From assembly GCF_003851045.1 (NCBI RefSeq), contig NZ_BFBX01000115.1:1-53515 (forward strand): DNA of 53,515 nt. The letters are read 5' to 3'. A program made the translations under genes and the position numbers. Source of the DNA: Paenibacillus sp. 598K. GTDB taxonomy: Bacteria; Bacillota; Bacilli; Paenibacillales; Paenibacillaceae. This document shows positions 17,723-26,687 of this stretch, piece after piece (the stretch's first letter is position 1; the number at the start of each line of letters is the position of its first letter). Below the pieces are notes generated by a model that saw only the letters and a list, made by a program, of their open reading frames with translations, had not been told where the DNA came from and made no database searches.

Positions 17723-19093
17723 TTATTGATACACCTCGTCAATCGCCGCCTGGATCGGCGCCTTGTACTTCTCAATGACCGTGGATACCGAGATGCCTTG
17801 CTCGATCTCTGCGACCATGTCGAAGTAAGGAAGCGACGGGAACGAGTTGCGGTCGATAATGTTCATGTTGTCTCCAGCCAGTCTTGCGTTGGCAATATCG
17901 TCTTCGTTGTCGAAGTTGGTCTCCAGCCCCTGTTGACCCGGGTAGTCATAGATCGATTCGATATCGTTGATCTTCTCCCAGATGTACATCAGCTGCTCCG
18001 GATTCTCCACGACCTTCGGGATGGTCAGGAACTGAACAGCCGGCTCATGGGCATGGTACGTCGAGGCGCTTGGGCCTTTCGGGAACGGCACGAAGCCGAT
18101 ATCGAAGTCCGGCATATCCTGCTTCAGTCCGGATGCCTCATAGTCAGCACCCGCGTACATCAATACATTGCCCTGGCGGAAAAACTGTCCCGGCTCGGTC
18201 CAGTCGCCGCCCTCGGTCGGACGCGCTACGCCTTCCGTCGCCATCTTGGAGATGAAGTTCAGCGCTTCGACGACCTTCGGATCGTCCAGATTATGCTTGT
18301 CGCCGTTCACCAGATCCGTCTCGTTGGCAGCCAGCGCTTGCTCGGTCAGCGAGCTGCCCGCCAGCCCCCACGTGTCGATCTTGGAATCGTTGTTCGTATC
18401 CTGATTCGCTTCCTTGGCGACCTGGATGAAGGTCTCCCAGTTCCAGTTGTCCTCATTCACATACTCTTGCAGCGGCTTCAGGCCGAGGTTTTTCATCAGC
18501 GTGCGGTTGTAGTAGATGCCGGTGATCAGGTTGCTGCGTCCCTCCGAGAAGCCATAGCCGCGGCCCTCGTACTGGGAGTACAGGTTGGTGATGCGCTGAT
18601 TGAACACATTTTCGTTGCTCGTATATTCGTCGACTGGCCAGAACATGCCTTGCTTGGTCAACGTCGGGATCATGTACGCCTTGCCCATCCGTACGATATC
18701 GCCGAGCGGCTCGCCAGCCATCAGGGAGGCGACGACGCGCTCCTGATACTCGCCGTAGTCGACTGCGATGTACTCGATATCGAAGTTATGCTTGGCTTTC
18801 AGCGCCTCGAGATTCTCTTTGCGCTGGATGTTGTCCGGATTGTCCTCCGGTATCGTCATGTCCCACCAGGAGACGACCTTGATTACCCGTCCGCCCATAT
18901 CAAAGTCCATCTCGTTGCTCGCGGTCGCATCCGGCTCCTCGCCGCCGTCGTTCTCCGTATTTTCAGTGACCGGCGGCTCGTTGCCGGGGTCTTCGGTAGA
19001 CGGGCCATTGCCTCCGTTCCCGCTGCTGCATGCAGCCAGTGCGATCGCCAGCATCAGACTGAGAAGCGTAAGCCAAACCTTGTTTGCCTTCAT
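17723..19093 (-). CDS. Extracellular sugar-binding lipoprotein (family 1 SBP)
   Basis: First gene of the arabinoside-type importer operon. The 456-residue protein has a lipoprotein signal with Cys22 (lipobox ALAAC), a Gly/Asn/Pro/Glu-rich linker, then a binding fold (IKVVSWWDMTIPEDNPDN; LGDIVRMGKAYMIPTL). ATG 19093 is the start: GAGGGGGAG stands just upstream, while the TTG at 19108 would use those same bases as codons. The promoter region (19127-19217) has a good -10, an overlapping cre-like site and three AACCTGT repeats, so expression should be sugar-induced and glucose-repressed. Confidence 0.94.
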   Translation of the reverse strand: MKANKVWLTLLSLMLAIALAACSSGNGGNGPSTEDPGNEPPVTENTENDGGEEPDATASNEMDFDMGGRVIKVVSWWDMTIPEDNPDNIQRKENLEALKAKHNFDIEYIAVDYGEYQERVVASLMAGEPLGDIVRMGKAYMIPTLTKQGMFWPVDEYTSNENVFNQRITNLYSQYEGRGYGFSEGRSNLITGIYYNRTLMKNLGLKPLQEYVNEDNWNWETFIQVAKEANQDTNNDSKIDTWGLAGSSLTEQALAANETDLVNGDKHNLDDPKVVEALNFISKMATEGVARPTEGGDWTEPGQFFRQGNVLMYAGADYEASGLKQDMPDFDIGFVPFPKGPSASTYHAHEPAVQFLTIPKVVENPEQLMYIWEKINDIESIYDYPGQQGLETNFDNEDDIANARLAGDNMNIIDRNSFPSLPYFDMVAEIEQGISVSTVIEKYKAPIQAAIDEVYQ

Positions 19094-19126
19094 GGTTCTC
19101 CCCCTCAATTGTTGTTCTACTACGAA

Positions 19127-19155
19127 ATTGTAGCGCTTTCAAATAGGGGCAACAA
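19127..19155 (-). promoter_or_regulatory. Promoter of the binding protein/permease operon
   Basis: On the minus strand -35 is TTGTTG (19150-19155) and -10 is TACAAT (19127-19132), with exactly 17 bases between. The -35 overlaps the nearest AACCTGT repeat by two bases, the usual arrangement for an activator touching RNA polymerase. Confidence 0.6.
19128..19141 (-). promoter_or_regulatory. cre-like site overlapping the -10 box
   Basis: TTGTAGCGCTTTCA matches the cre consensus TGWNANCGNTNWCA at 12 of 14 positions, with a perfect right half AGCGCTTTCA. It overlaps the -10 box, so CcpA binding would block the promoter. The assignment rests on sequence likeness only. Confidence 0.55.
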
Positions 19156-19217
19156 CCTGTGAAACCGCAGGTTTTTAACCTGTCGGTTTATAGGTTTTTT
19201 GCATCTTTTCAACCTGT
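19154..19217. promoter_or_regulatory. Three AACCTGT repeats, candidate AraC-type operator array
   Basis: AACCTGT starts at 19154, 19177 and 19211, that is 23 and 34 bases apart, about two and three helical turns, all in the same orientation. An inverted half (CCGCAGGTTT) lies between the first two. AraC-type response regulators usually bind direct repeats next to the -35 box. The regulator at 21474-23111 is the natural candidate. Confidence 0.5.
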
Positions 19218-19378
19218 CCGATTACAGCCCGAAAACAAGGAAAACAGCGGGATATATAGTAAAGGAATGGTGCTTTCTTTCTCGCCCATTCCTTGAGATA
19301 CTAGTAGTGTTTTGCAAATTTATCGCTGCGTTTGGAGTGGCGTTTTTTTCATGGGAAGGATCGGCGCCTTGGGTCGAG

Positions 19379-19600
19379 GAGGCACTTTGAGTTGAGTTGC
19401 TTCGGCCCTCTCGAGGGCGGAGCGGCACTTTTGAGTCGCATCGGTACTTTCGGGGAGGAGCGGGCACGTGTGTTATCGGACCTTTCGGGGACGGAGCGGC
19501 GCGACACTTTGAATGGCTGCGGCTCTCTCAGGCGGAGAGGCATGTTCGAGTCGCATTGGCCCTCTCGGTGGCGATCGGTGGGGTTGGAGGGGCTCGCTGT
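19379..19600. repeat. Degenerate tandem array, about 36-42 bp per unit
   Basis: Five or six diverged units of the type GGAGCGGCACTTTTGAGTCG followed by CATCGGTCCTCTCGGGG-like sequence run head to tail. They lie between the GH43 terminator and the operator region. The unit boundaries are approximate because copies differ in length. No gene is apparent in 19218-19744; short open frames here have no ribosome site. Confidence 0.65.
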
Positions 19601-19744
19601 GACTCCAGCGGCTTCGGGTCGCTGCGTTCTCCCCCGAGCCCCCTCGTTTACCGGCAGGCGGCGATACTTGGGCGATTTTTCGCACAAGTCGAGACTGGTG
19701 GGACGGACGTGGCGCCTGTCCCTAGCCATCGCGGCTCTCCAAGC

Positions 19745-19780
19745 AAAAAAAGGCGCATGCCCGTCACTCGGACATGCGCC
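19745..19780 (-). terminator. Terminator of the sensing/GH43 operon
   Basis: On the minus strand GGCGCATG and CATGCGCC form a perfect 8-bp stem, followed by TTTTTTT. It lies 60 bases after the GH43 stop and separates that operon from the importer operon. Confidence 0.85.
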
Positions 19781-19840
19781 TCTTGATATTGCCGTGTCGC
19801 CCTACGCCTGCGTCTTGAAATAGCCGCTCCGCGCCCCCGC

Positions 19841-21463
19841 CTACCGCTCGAACTGCCACGCGGCGAGACGGAACAGCTCGGCCTCCGGCGCGCCCTGGAA
19901 CACCAGGTACAGGTCGTGCGTGCCGCTCGCTCCCGACACCTCGGCCGTCAGCTCGACAGTCTCGCCCGACGCCAGCGCTGGCACCTCCAGCGCGCCGATC
20001 GACTCGCCCTCGGCGCTGGAGAGGCGCAGCTCGATCGTGCCGCCTGCGCCCGCTCCGGCCAGCCAGGCGCGGAACGTCTTCGCCCCCTCGCCGAAGTCGA
20101 CCGACGCTTGCGCGACCCAGTCGCCGGTCTGGATATCGGCTACTTGCGTGCGCGCAGGCTCTGCCGCCGCCTCCGTCGTAATGCCAGCATTCCAGGCCAT
20201 CGTCACGCCGCGCGTTGGCGCATACGGATCGAAGGACTGCAGCTGCGGCACGCCCTCGTACGAGGCTGCGATCTCCTGGATCAAGCCGGACGCCGCGTCG
20301 AATTCGACTGGATTGAGATGGGTCGAGCGGTAGCCCTTGGCGACGCCCATCGCCTTGGACAACGTCTGCGCATGATAGGCGATATACCAGCTGTCCCGGA
20401 ACTCAAAGATCGCATGGTGGTTATTACCGCCGACGCCGAAGAAGTGCATCGGGTTTTTCAGAATGGAGCCCTGATACGTCCACGGCCCCATCGGATTGTC
20501 GCTCGTCATGTAGATGATCTCGCCCGCCCGCGGGCTGCCCTCCTCGCGGACGCCGTCATAGAAGTTGGAGCAGTAGGTGTAATAGTACTGGCCGTTCACC
20601 TTGTTGATGCCGGAGTTCTCGAACATGTATGGCGCCGGGATCACCTCCGCCGTGCCGACGACGCTCGTCATGTCGGGGCCCAGACGCATGACGCGGGCCG
20701 TATTCGGCTCGGCGAACTGTCCCTCGGGGACGCCGCCGCCAAAGTAGATATACGCTTCGCCGTCATCGTCCACCAGCACGGCAGGGTCGAACAGCCAGGT
20801 CACCGCTTCGACTCCGGGGGTCTGGCGGGTGATGAGCGGCTTGCCGATCGGATCGACCCACGGCCCCTCGGGGCTGTCGCTCGTCAGCACGCCGATGCTG
20901 GTCGCATTGTTGGCGAAGTAGAGGAAGAAGCGGTCCTGTCCGTCGATCACCTTGTGCGCGGCGGCAGGCGCCCACGACTGTGTCGCCCAGGTCGCTGCAC
21001 CCTGCGGTCCGGCCACGGCGATCGCGCCATGATCCGTCCAGTTCATCAGATCGGACGAGGAGATCAGATGGAGCTTGTTGATCGAGCTATAGGAGTTCTC
21101 TTTGATCTCGCCCGCCCCGTCATGCTCCAGCACATCGCCGGTCATATACAGATAGACGCGGTCGTCGTAGACGAGCGCATACGGATCGGCGCCGAACTTG
21201 TGGCCCATCAGCGGGTTGCCGTGCGGCGGCTGCTTGCCGAGCGCAGCGGCCAGCTTCGCTTCGACTGGCTTCGTGTCCGCTCCCGCATCCTGGACCGGAT
21301 CTTTTTCCTCTGCGGAGAGGTTTGAGTTTGCATTCGTCATGGGAGAATCTCCTTTTTGTTTGATATTATCGGACGGCGTTTCATAGATAGCTAGAATTAT
21401 CATAACTGACGCGATAACAATCGTCAAAATCCCTGCCCATCGCCACTTGCGGGAGGTGCTCAT
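19841..21463 (-). CDS. Glycoside hydrolase family 43 enzyme (arabinoxylan arabinofuranohydrolase-like)
   Basis: Likely removes arabinose side groups from arabinoxylan or arabinan. The 540-residue protein has an N-terminal membrane anchor (AGILTIVIASVMIILAIY), a charged linker and a five-blade propeller with the expected acids: base D93 (FGADPYAL), pKa-setting D226 (FDPAVLVDDDG) and acid E282 (MFENSGINKV). The last 110 residues resemble a CBM6 module (GDWVAQASVDFGEGAKTF, ending LFRLAAWQFER). It looks XynD-like. The uncleaved-type anchor with no clear signal-peptidase site suggests a cell-bound enzyme. It lies 10 bases after the response-regulator gene, in the same operon, and is followed by a terminator. 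The exact substrate is inferred. Confidence 0.92.
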   Translation of the reverse strand: MSTSRKWRWAGILTIVIASVMIILAIYETPSDNIKQKGDSPMTNANSNLSAEEKDPVQDAGADTKPVEAKLAAALGKQPPHGNPLMGHKFGADPYALVYDDRVYLYMTGDVLEHDGAGEIKENSYSSINKLHLISSSDLMNWTDHGAIAVAGPQGAATWATQSWAPAAAHKVIDGQDRFFLYFANNATSIGVLTSDSPEGPWVDPIGKPLITRQTPGVEAVTWLFDPAVLVDDDGEAYIYFGGGVPEGQFAEPNTARVMRLGPDMTSVVGTAEVIPAPYMFENSGINKVNGQYYYTYCSNFYDGVREEGSPRAGEIIYMTSDNPMGPWTYQGSILKNPMHFFGVGGNNHHAIFEFRDSWYIAYHAQTLSKAMGVAKGYRSTHLNPVEFDAASGLIQEIAASYEGVPQLQSFDPYAPTRGVTMAWNAGITTEAAAEPARTQVADIQTGDWVAQASVDFGEGAKTFRAWLAGAGAGGTIELRLSSAEGESIGALEVPALASGETVELTAEVSGASGTHDLYLVFQGAPEAELFRLAAWQFER

Positions 21464-21473
21464 CGGTCTGCTC

Positions 21474-23111
21474 TCACTCTCCTACGCTGCTTAGTGTGTC
21501 CCGGTACTCCTGCGGGGTCATCCCCAGCGATTTTTTGAAGAAGCGTGTAAAGGAATGCGCTGCCTCGTAGCCGACCGCCGACGCCACGTCGCGCACCTTC
21601 AGATCGCCGAGCTCCAGCAGCTTTTTGGCCTTGCGGACCCGGCACTGATCGATGTATTCGGAGAGGTTGATGCCTTGCTCCTGCTTGAACAGGCGGGACA
21701 GATAAGACGGGTTGAAGTAGTGGATCTCAGCCAGCCGCACGAGCGACAGATCGTCGCCCAGATGATCCTGGATGTACTGACAGATCCGCTCGATCACATG
21801 CGCCGTCCGGTCCTTGGCATCCATCCGCCGCACGGCGAAGATCCGCTCGGCGATCAAGCGCAGATACTCCACTCCCTTGCGCAGCGAGGCATGCTCGTCG
21901 AGCCGCATCAGCCGGCCATAATCGCCGACATGACTGTGCAGCCCCCATCGGTTGATCGAGGAGAGGAGCATGAGCGCCAGCGCATAGTAGGTCTCCTGAC
22001 TGCGCTGGGCGAGCGTATCCGGCTGCTGCATGATCGCCGTCACCTCGTCGAACAGCTCGACGAACGACTCCTCGCGCCCGGCCTCCAGATGAGCGGTCAT
22101 CTGCTCCACCTTCTGGCTCACTCTGCCGCTCTCGCGTACCGGAGTCGCCTCCTGCCGCTCCGAGCGGTCGGTGTAGATCATCGAGATGCCGTCGCCGATC
22201 CGCATCTGTTGCTGCTGGCGCAGCCGCTCATGCTGCTCTCTGACGTCGCGCCATTCGCAGGGTGAGCCGCTGATCGTAAAGGAGACCGGCAGCCCCAGCG
22301 ACTCCATGCAGGCTTCCTGGACGAGCTCCAGCGTGCCCTCGAGATACCGCACTGTATGCTGCACCACTTTTTCCTCGGCATAGATCGATGGCTGGATGAA
22401 CCATACCATGTCGCCATGCTTGTCGGTCGTGCCGGCGCTGCGGGCCGGGCTGCCGAGGAACTGCCGCCAGATGACCTGCACGGCCGCCATGATCTCCTGC
22501 TTGGCCGCATAGGACGCGCCCTCCGGGAAGAACAGATGCCCGAGCGCCAGCAGCACCGGCGTACCCGGATCAAGCGTCAGCTGACAGCGGCCGAAGTCCC
22601 GCTCCATGCTCTCGGGGCATTCGGCCAGACTCGAGCTCTCATGCAGCAGATGGCGCAGATAGTCGCTCTGCGCCAGATACGCGAGCGCATCGGTCTGCTC
22701 GCGCGACTGCCTCACCAGCTCGCTCATCCGGCTGCTATGGTCGATCTCCTCGATGACCTCGGCGATCGTCTCCGTCACCTTGGAGTAGCCCTCGGTCTTG
22801 AGCAGATAGCGCACCTGCGGCATCTGGAACGCTTGATACGCATAGTCGAACTCGCTGTACCCGGTCAGGAAGACGATCCGGCAGCGAGGCCAGTAGGTGA
22901 GGATCTGCTGAGACAGCTCCAACCCCGACATCCCCGGCATCCGGATATCCGTCAGCACGATATCGATCCGCGTCCGCTCCATCCATTGCAGCGCCTCCCT
23001 GCCGGAGTACGCCCGGCAGATATCGAGCTTCTCCGGCATGAGCCGGTGGAACACCTCATACAGCCCATCCGTAATAATCTCCTCGTCATCTACGATCAAT
23101 AGCCGATACAT
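21474..23111 (-). CDS. Response regulator with AraC-type DNA-binding domain (YesN type)
   Basis: Transcription regulator of the sensing system. The 545 residues contain a receiver domain (acidic D8/D9, phospho-acceptor D55 in VLTDIRMPG, K105 in LLKTEG where most family members have KP), a long middle region (about 120-435) and a C-terminal AraC-type double helix-turn-helix (about 440-545, LVRLAEIHYFNPSYLSRLFK). The ATG directly follows the kinase stop (TAGATG), with GGAGGAGG upstream. Likely target: the AACCTGT repeats at 19154-19217 before the importer operon. Confidence 0.95.
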   Translation of the reverse strand: MYRLLIVDDEEIITDGLYEVFHRLMPEKLDICRAYSGREALQWMERTRIDIVLTDIRMPGMSGLELSQQILTYWPRCRIVFLTGYSEFDYAYQAFQMPQVRYLLKTEGYSKVTETIAEVIEEIDHSSRMSELVRQSREQTDALAYLAQSDYLRHLLHESSSLAECPESMERDFGRCQLTLDPGTPVLLALGHLFFPEGASYAAKQEIMAAVQVIWRQFLGSPARSAGTTDKHGDMVWFIQPSIYAEEKVVQHTVRYLEGTLELVQEACMESLGLPVSFTISGSPCEWRDVREQHERLRQQQQMRIGDGISMIYTDRSERQEATPVRESGRVSQKVEQMTAHLEAGREESFVELFDEVTAIMQQPDTLAQRSQETYYALALMLLSSINRWGLHSHVGDYGRLMRLDEHASLRKGVEYLRLIAERIFAVRRMDAKDRTAHVIERICQYIQDHLGDDLSLVRLAEIHYFNPSYLSRLFKQEQGINLSEYIDQCRVRKAKKLLELGDLKVRDVASAVGYEAAHSFTRFFKKSLGMTPQEYRDTLSSVGE

Positions 23112-24851
23112 CTATATCCCCTCCTCCAGTCTGATGCGGATGACGACCTTGAGACCGCCCAGCTCGCTTCGCGAGAGCTGCAGCCCGCTGCCTTCGCCGA
23201 AGGTCAGCAACAGTCGCCGGTGGATATTCATAATCCCGGTCATCTCATACGATTCGGTCGGATGCGCCAGCTTGTGCCGGAGCGTGGCGAGCGTGTCCTC
23301 GTCGACCGCCTCGCCGTTATTTTCGATGCAGATGCCGATGCTGCCCGCCTCTTCCTCGAAGGTGACGCGCAGCAGCCCCTCGTCGAGTACCTTTTCCAGA
23401 CTGTGCTCATACGCATTTTCGATGATCGGCTGGATGATCAGCCGCGGCACGCGGATGCTCGCCATCGCCTCCGGCAGCTCGTCGAAGCGTACCTGGATGC
23501 GCCGCGAGAAACGCAGCTTCTGGATCTCGGTGTACATGCGAGAGTGCCGCACCTCCTCGGAGAGGGGGACATGGTCCTCGCCGTTGCGGGTGATGAACCG
23601 GAAGTACTCGCCGAGCATGTCGGTGAACTGCTCGATCCGCTCGACATCCCCGGTCTTGGCCAGCGAGTTCAGGATGAAGAAGCTATTGTACAGGAAATGC
23701 GGGTTGATCTGGGACTGGAGCTGCTTCAGCTCGGCCCGCTGCATCATCATCTTCTGCTTGAAGTCCTGGTCGATCAGGCTTTGCAGCTTTTTGAGCATAT
23801 GGTTAAAGCGATGGTACAAATATCCGAATTCGTCCTGTGGCTCATGCTTGATCCGAATGTTCAATGCGCCTCCCTCCATTCGTTTGAAGCTCTGGACAAG
23901 CAGCAGCAGCGGCCTGTGGATGAGCCTGTACGTCGAGTATGAGATCAGGACGATAGCCATGAGGGAAGCGATAGCGAAAACCCAGGCCCAATTATAGAAC
24001 TTGGCCAACGGTCGCCGGACTGTCTCTTCGGGCAGATACGTCGCTATCGTCAGCCCGAGCGAGTCCGAATAGGCTTGGTCGACCCGATACAGCACGCCCT
24101 CCAGCTCGAGCAGCGCGCTACTCGCTTGGGGCGACTGGCGCACAGCCAGGTAGCTCTCGACGATCGCCGCCGAGTCGGGATCGCTCGTCAGCGCAAAGCC
24201 CGAGCGCTCGGAGAGCAGGAATGCTCCGCTCTCTGGATACAGATGTACCTGCTGCAGCGATTCCCGCAGCCCCTCGGCGTCCAGCTCGATCTGGACGATG
24301 AAGAGCGGCGGCTCGGCCCGGCGGCCGCTGAATTTGGCCGCGCTCATATGGAGCGTATCGCCCCAGCGGATGAGACGGTTCTCGCGTCGGATCGAGGCGA
24401 CGTCGAACCGCGTGAAGCGTTCGGCATCGAAGTCGTTGATTGCGTTGGAAGCAGACACCGTCTTGCCCATAGTGCGGATATGCACGTAGATATCTCTGAT
24501 GAAGGCGCTGCTGTTTTTAAAGGAGGTGAGACGGTTCGCAACGTAGTTGAGCCGCTCCCGCTGCTCCGCCGCGTCCATATTCGACCACATGACCGCCAGC
24601 TTGTTGAGGCTGTCATCCTCGAGGATATCGAACTGCTGCAGTCCCATCCATTCGACCTCGCGTTGCAGCTCATCGAGATATCGCTCCAGCTGCATATTGG
24701 TCGCCCGGGAGATGTCCTCGGTAGCGCTCTTGTAATTCCACTGATAGAGATAGAAGCCAAGCATGATGATCGGCATGATCACCAGCACATAGGTGACGAC
24801 CAGCCGCATGAAGATTGATTTGCGATAACGGATCGCAGGGAATTTGAACAA
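23112..24851 (-). CDS. Membrane sensor histidine kinase (YesM type)
   Basis: Sensor kinase of the arabinoside-sensing set, 579 residues. It has a membrane helix at about 18-38, an extracellular sensor region to about 290, a second helix, HAMP, the kinase box INPHFLYNSF (near 383) and the N box QPIIENAYEHS (near 475). The G1 box reads IENNGEAVDED and the G2 region MTGIMNIHRR, both weaker than the usual DNGxG and GxGL forms. The TTG start at 24851 is preferred: GGAGG stands 7 bases before it and the similarity starts there, while the frame open to 25238 overlaps the neighbouring gene. Its sensor partner is probably the lipoprotein encoded just upstream. Confidence 0.9.
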   Translation of the reverse strand: MFKFPAIRYRKSIFMRLVVTYVLVIMPIIMLGFYLYQWNYKSATEDISRATNMQLERYLDELQREVEWMGLQQFDILEDDSLNKLAVMWSNMDAAEQRERLNYVANRLTSFKNSSAFIRDIYVHIRTMGKTVSASNAINDFDAERFTRFDVASIRRENRLIRWGDTLHMSAAKFSGRRAEPPLFIVQIELDAEGLRESLQQVHLYPESGAFLLSERSGFALTSDPDSAAIVESYLAVRQSPQASSALLELEGVLYRVDQAYSDSLGLTIATYLPEETVRRPLAKFYNWAWVFAIASLMAIVLISYSTYRLIHRPLLLLVQSFKRMEGGALNIRIKHEPQDEFGYLYHRFNHMLKKLQSLIDQDFKQKMMMQRAELKQLQSQINPHFLYNSFFILNSLAKTGDVERIEQFTDMLGEYFRFITRNGEDHVPLSEEVRHSRMYTEIQKLRFSRRIQVRFDELPEAMASIRVPRLIIQPIIENAYEHSLEKVLDEGLLRVTFEEEAGSIGICIENNGEAVDEDTLATLRHKLAHPTESYEMTGIMNIHRRLLLTFGEGSGLQLSRSELGGLKVVIRIRLEEGI

Positions 24852-24952
24852 GATTCCGCCTCCAATGGATTGCCAGATGCCTGCTGTCTGGGCGTTGCCG
24901 AGGTCAGACGATCTCGCCGCGATCAGACGGCGCTTCTGCAGACGAGCGCCGC

Positions 24953-26632
24953 CTAAGACCGGTTGCGCTCTCTCTGCCAACGGTTGACCTCGGCCGTGAT
25001 CGCCTCGCCGCCCAGCGCGTGCCAGTCCTCGACGAATGCGTCGAAGTCCGACAACGGGCGTCCCATGATGATGTTGATATACGTCTCGTGCTGCAGATTG
25101 GAGAGGATAAACTGCCGGTCGATCATCGCCTCCGTCGGCGCGCCCGCAAATCCGTCCATCAAAAACTGGCCTTTCTGCTCGTATTGCTCGACAATGCTGA
25201 ACGCCCCCTCCGGGCCATACGTCCGCTCCCATCCCCATCCGGTATCGCGATCCTCACCCCCGGCCTGGTAGATCGAGATGTTTTTGTGGATGGCGCGAGC
25301 TTCCGCCTGCAGACGGGTATAGTCGCCGGTTCGCCTCGCCTCCTCGAGCTGGCGATAGGCGTCGAGATTTTTGCGTCCCGGATATGGCGTCACCGGCGAG
25401 AGCTGCCATACCGGCTGAGGCGTGCTGTAATATTTCTCGTAATCGGCCGTCTCGCCCCAGTTTTTCTCCAGGTGGAGATTAAACAGCTTCAGCAACGCCT
25501 CGGGATGCTCGTAGCCCTTGCGCACCGCAAAAAACTGGCTCGGGCTCACCTTGAGCGGCACCCGAGGCAAGGCGTCCGTAGCCGATACGATCGGGAACGC
25601 CTGCCACTGCGCGTCGGACTCGCCGGCGCGGCTCGGCTGCACGAAAAAGGAGCTCCACTGCTCGCCATAGACGAGACCGATGCGGCCCTCGGCGATGTCG
25701 CGCTGCACCTTCAGGCCGCTTTTGAGCCCGAACTCGCTGTCGATCTGACCGTCCAGATACATCTGACGCAGCACAGCCAGCGCCTCCTTGACCTCCGGCT
25801 GGATGCCGCCGTAGACGAGCCTGCCGTCGCCGTCATCGATCCAGATGTTCGGGTACGCGCCATAGCCCGCCATGAAGCCGACCAGACCGGCGACCGGGTC
25901 CCAGATATGACTGGCAATCCCCAGTCCATACGTGTCGCTCGCGCCCGAGCCGTCGGGATCTCGATCTGTAAACGCTTCCGAAATCGCCAAAAGCTCCTGC
26001 ATCGTCGTCGGCGGCTGCAAATCAAGCGCTTCCAGCCAGTCGGTGCGCAGCCAGATAAACATCGCTTGCTCCACAGACCCGCTCGTCTCCGGTATGCCCA
26101 TCAGCCGGCCGTCGATCGTCCCCATATCGAGCGGGCCCGGCCCTTCCTCGTTCAGAATCTCGCGCGTCAAGGGCGACGCATAGGCTTCGTACACATAGGT
26201 AAGATCCTGCAATTGATTGGCGTTGCTCAGTCGTCTAAGCTGCTGCGCGTTAACTCGGACAACATCGGGGATCGCGCCAGAGGCGAGCGACACGCCCATC
26301 TTCTGATGAAAGAGCACGCCCTTATCCACCCAATCGTAACGAATCCGGATGCCCAGCTCCTCCTCGTACAGCCTTGTCCAGCGATTATCCAGCAGCGACT
26401 CTCCCGGCAGACCGGCGATCATATCCTCCAGCGAATCGGTCGTCTCGCGGACCATGCCGATCTCGATCGCAGGCTCATAGGGCGCGAAGGCCGGGTTGCC
26501 GTCCGTATCCGGAGGGGGCGAACTGATCGCTCCCGTCTCCGGCTGCTTTGGACTGTTGTCCGCGCAGGTGACCAGCACCGGCAGCAGCATCAGCACTGCG
26601 AGTCCAAGCTTGATGACCTGTGTAGATGTCAT
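24953..26632 (-). CDS. Sugar-binding lipoprotein, probable sensor component
   Basis: A 559-residue family-1 binding protein encoded first in the operon with the kinase, regulator and GH43, but with no permeases of its own. The signal sequence ends in LVTC with Cys23; Thr before the Cys is unusual for a lipobox. The fold shows the LplA/YtcQ-like motifs (IPETSGSVEQAMFIWLRTDW, DRDPDGSGASDTYGLG). Gene order lipoprotein, YesM kinase, AraC regulator matches the AraPST three-component system known from Geobacillus, where the lipoprotein presents the sugar to the kinase. That role is inferred. Start: ATG 26632 behind GGAGTGAT. A good promoter lies at 26688-26716. Confidence 0.88.
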   Translation of the reverse strand: MTSTQVIKLGLAVLMLLPVLVTCADNSPKQPETGAISSPPPDTDGNPAFAPYEPAIEIGMVRETTDSLEDMIAGLPGESLLDNRWTRLYEEELGIRIRYDWVDKGVLFHQKMGVSLASGAIPDVVRVNAQQLRRLSNANQLQDLTYVYEAYASPLTREILNEEGPGPLDMGTIDGRLMGIPETSGSVEQAMFIWLRTDWLEALDLQPPTTMQELLAISEAFTDRDPDGSGASDTYGLGIASHIWDPVAGLVGFMAGYGAYPNIWIDDGDGRLVYGGIQPEVKEALAVLRQMYLDGQIDSEFGLKSGLKVQRDIAEGRIGLVYGEQWSSFFVQPSRAGESDAQWQAFPIVSATDALPRVPLKVSPSQFFAVRKGYEHPEALLKLFNLHLEKNWGETADYEKYYSTPQPVWQLSPVTPYPGRKNLDAYRQLEEARRTGDYTRLQAEARAIHKNISIYQAGGEDRDTGWGWERTYGPEGAFSIVEQYEQKGQFLMDGFAGAPTEAMIDRQFILSNLQHETYINIIMGRPLSDFDAFVEDWHALGGEAITAEVNRWQRERNRS

Positions 26633-26687
26633 GCGCCAGCATCACTCCATCTTTAGTAGAACTAAGTCAACTCTGTCCGTACCTCTA

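Noticed and set aside
19199..19390. A 63-residue open frame on the plus strand.
   Set aside because: No ribosome site, and it overlaps the operator array and the tandem repeats.
24852..25238. N-terminal extension of the second sensor kinase by 129 codons.
   Set aside because: It overlaps the preceding lipoprotein gene and has no family similarity; the TTG start at 24851 has a good ribosome site.
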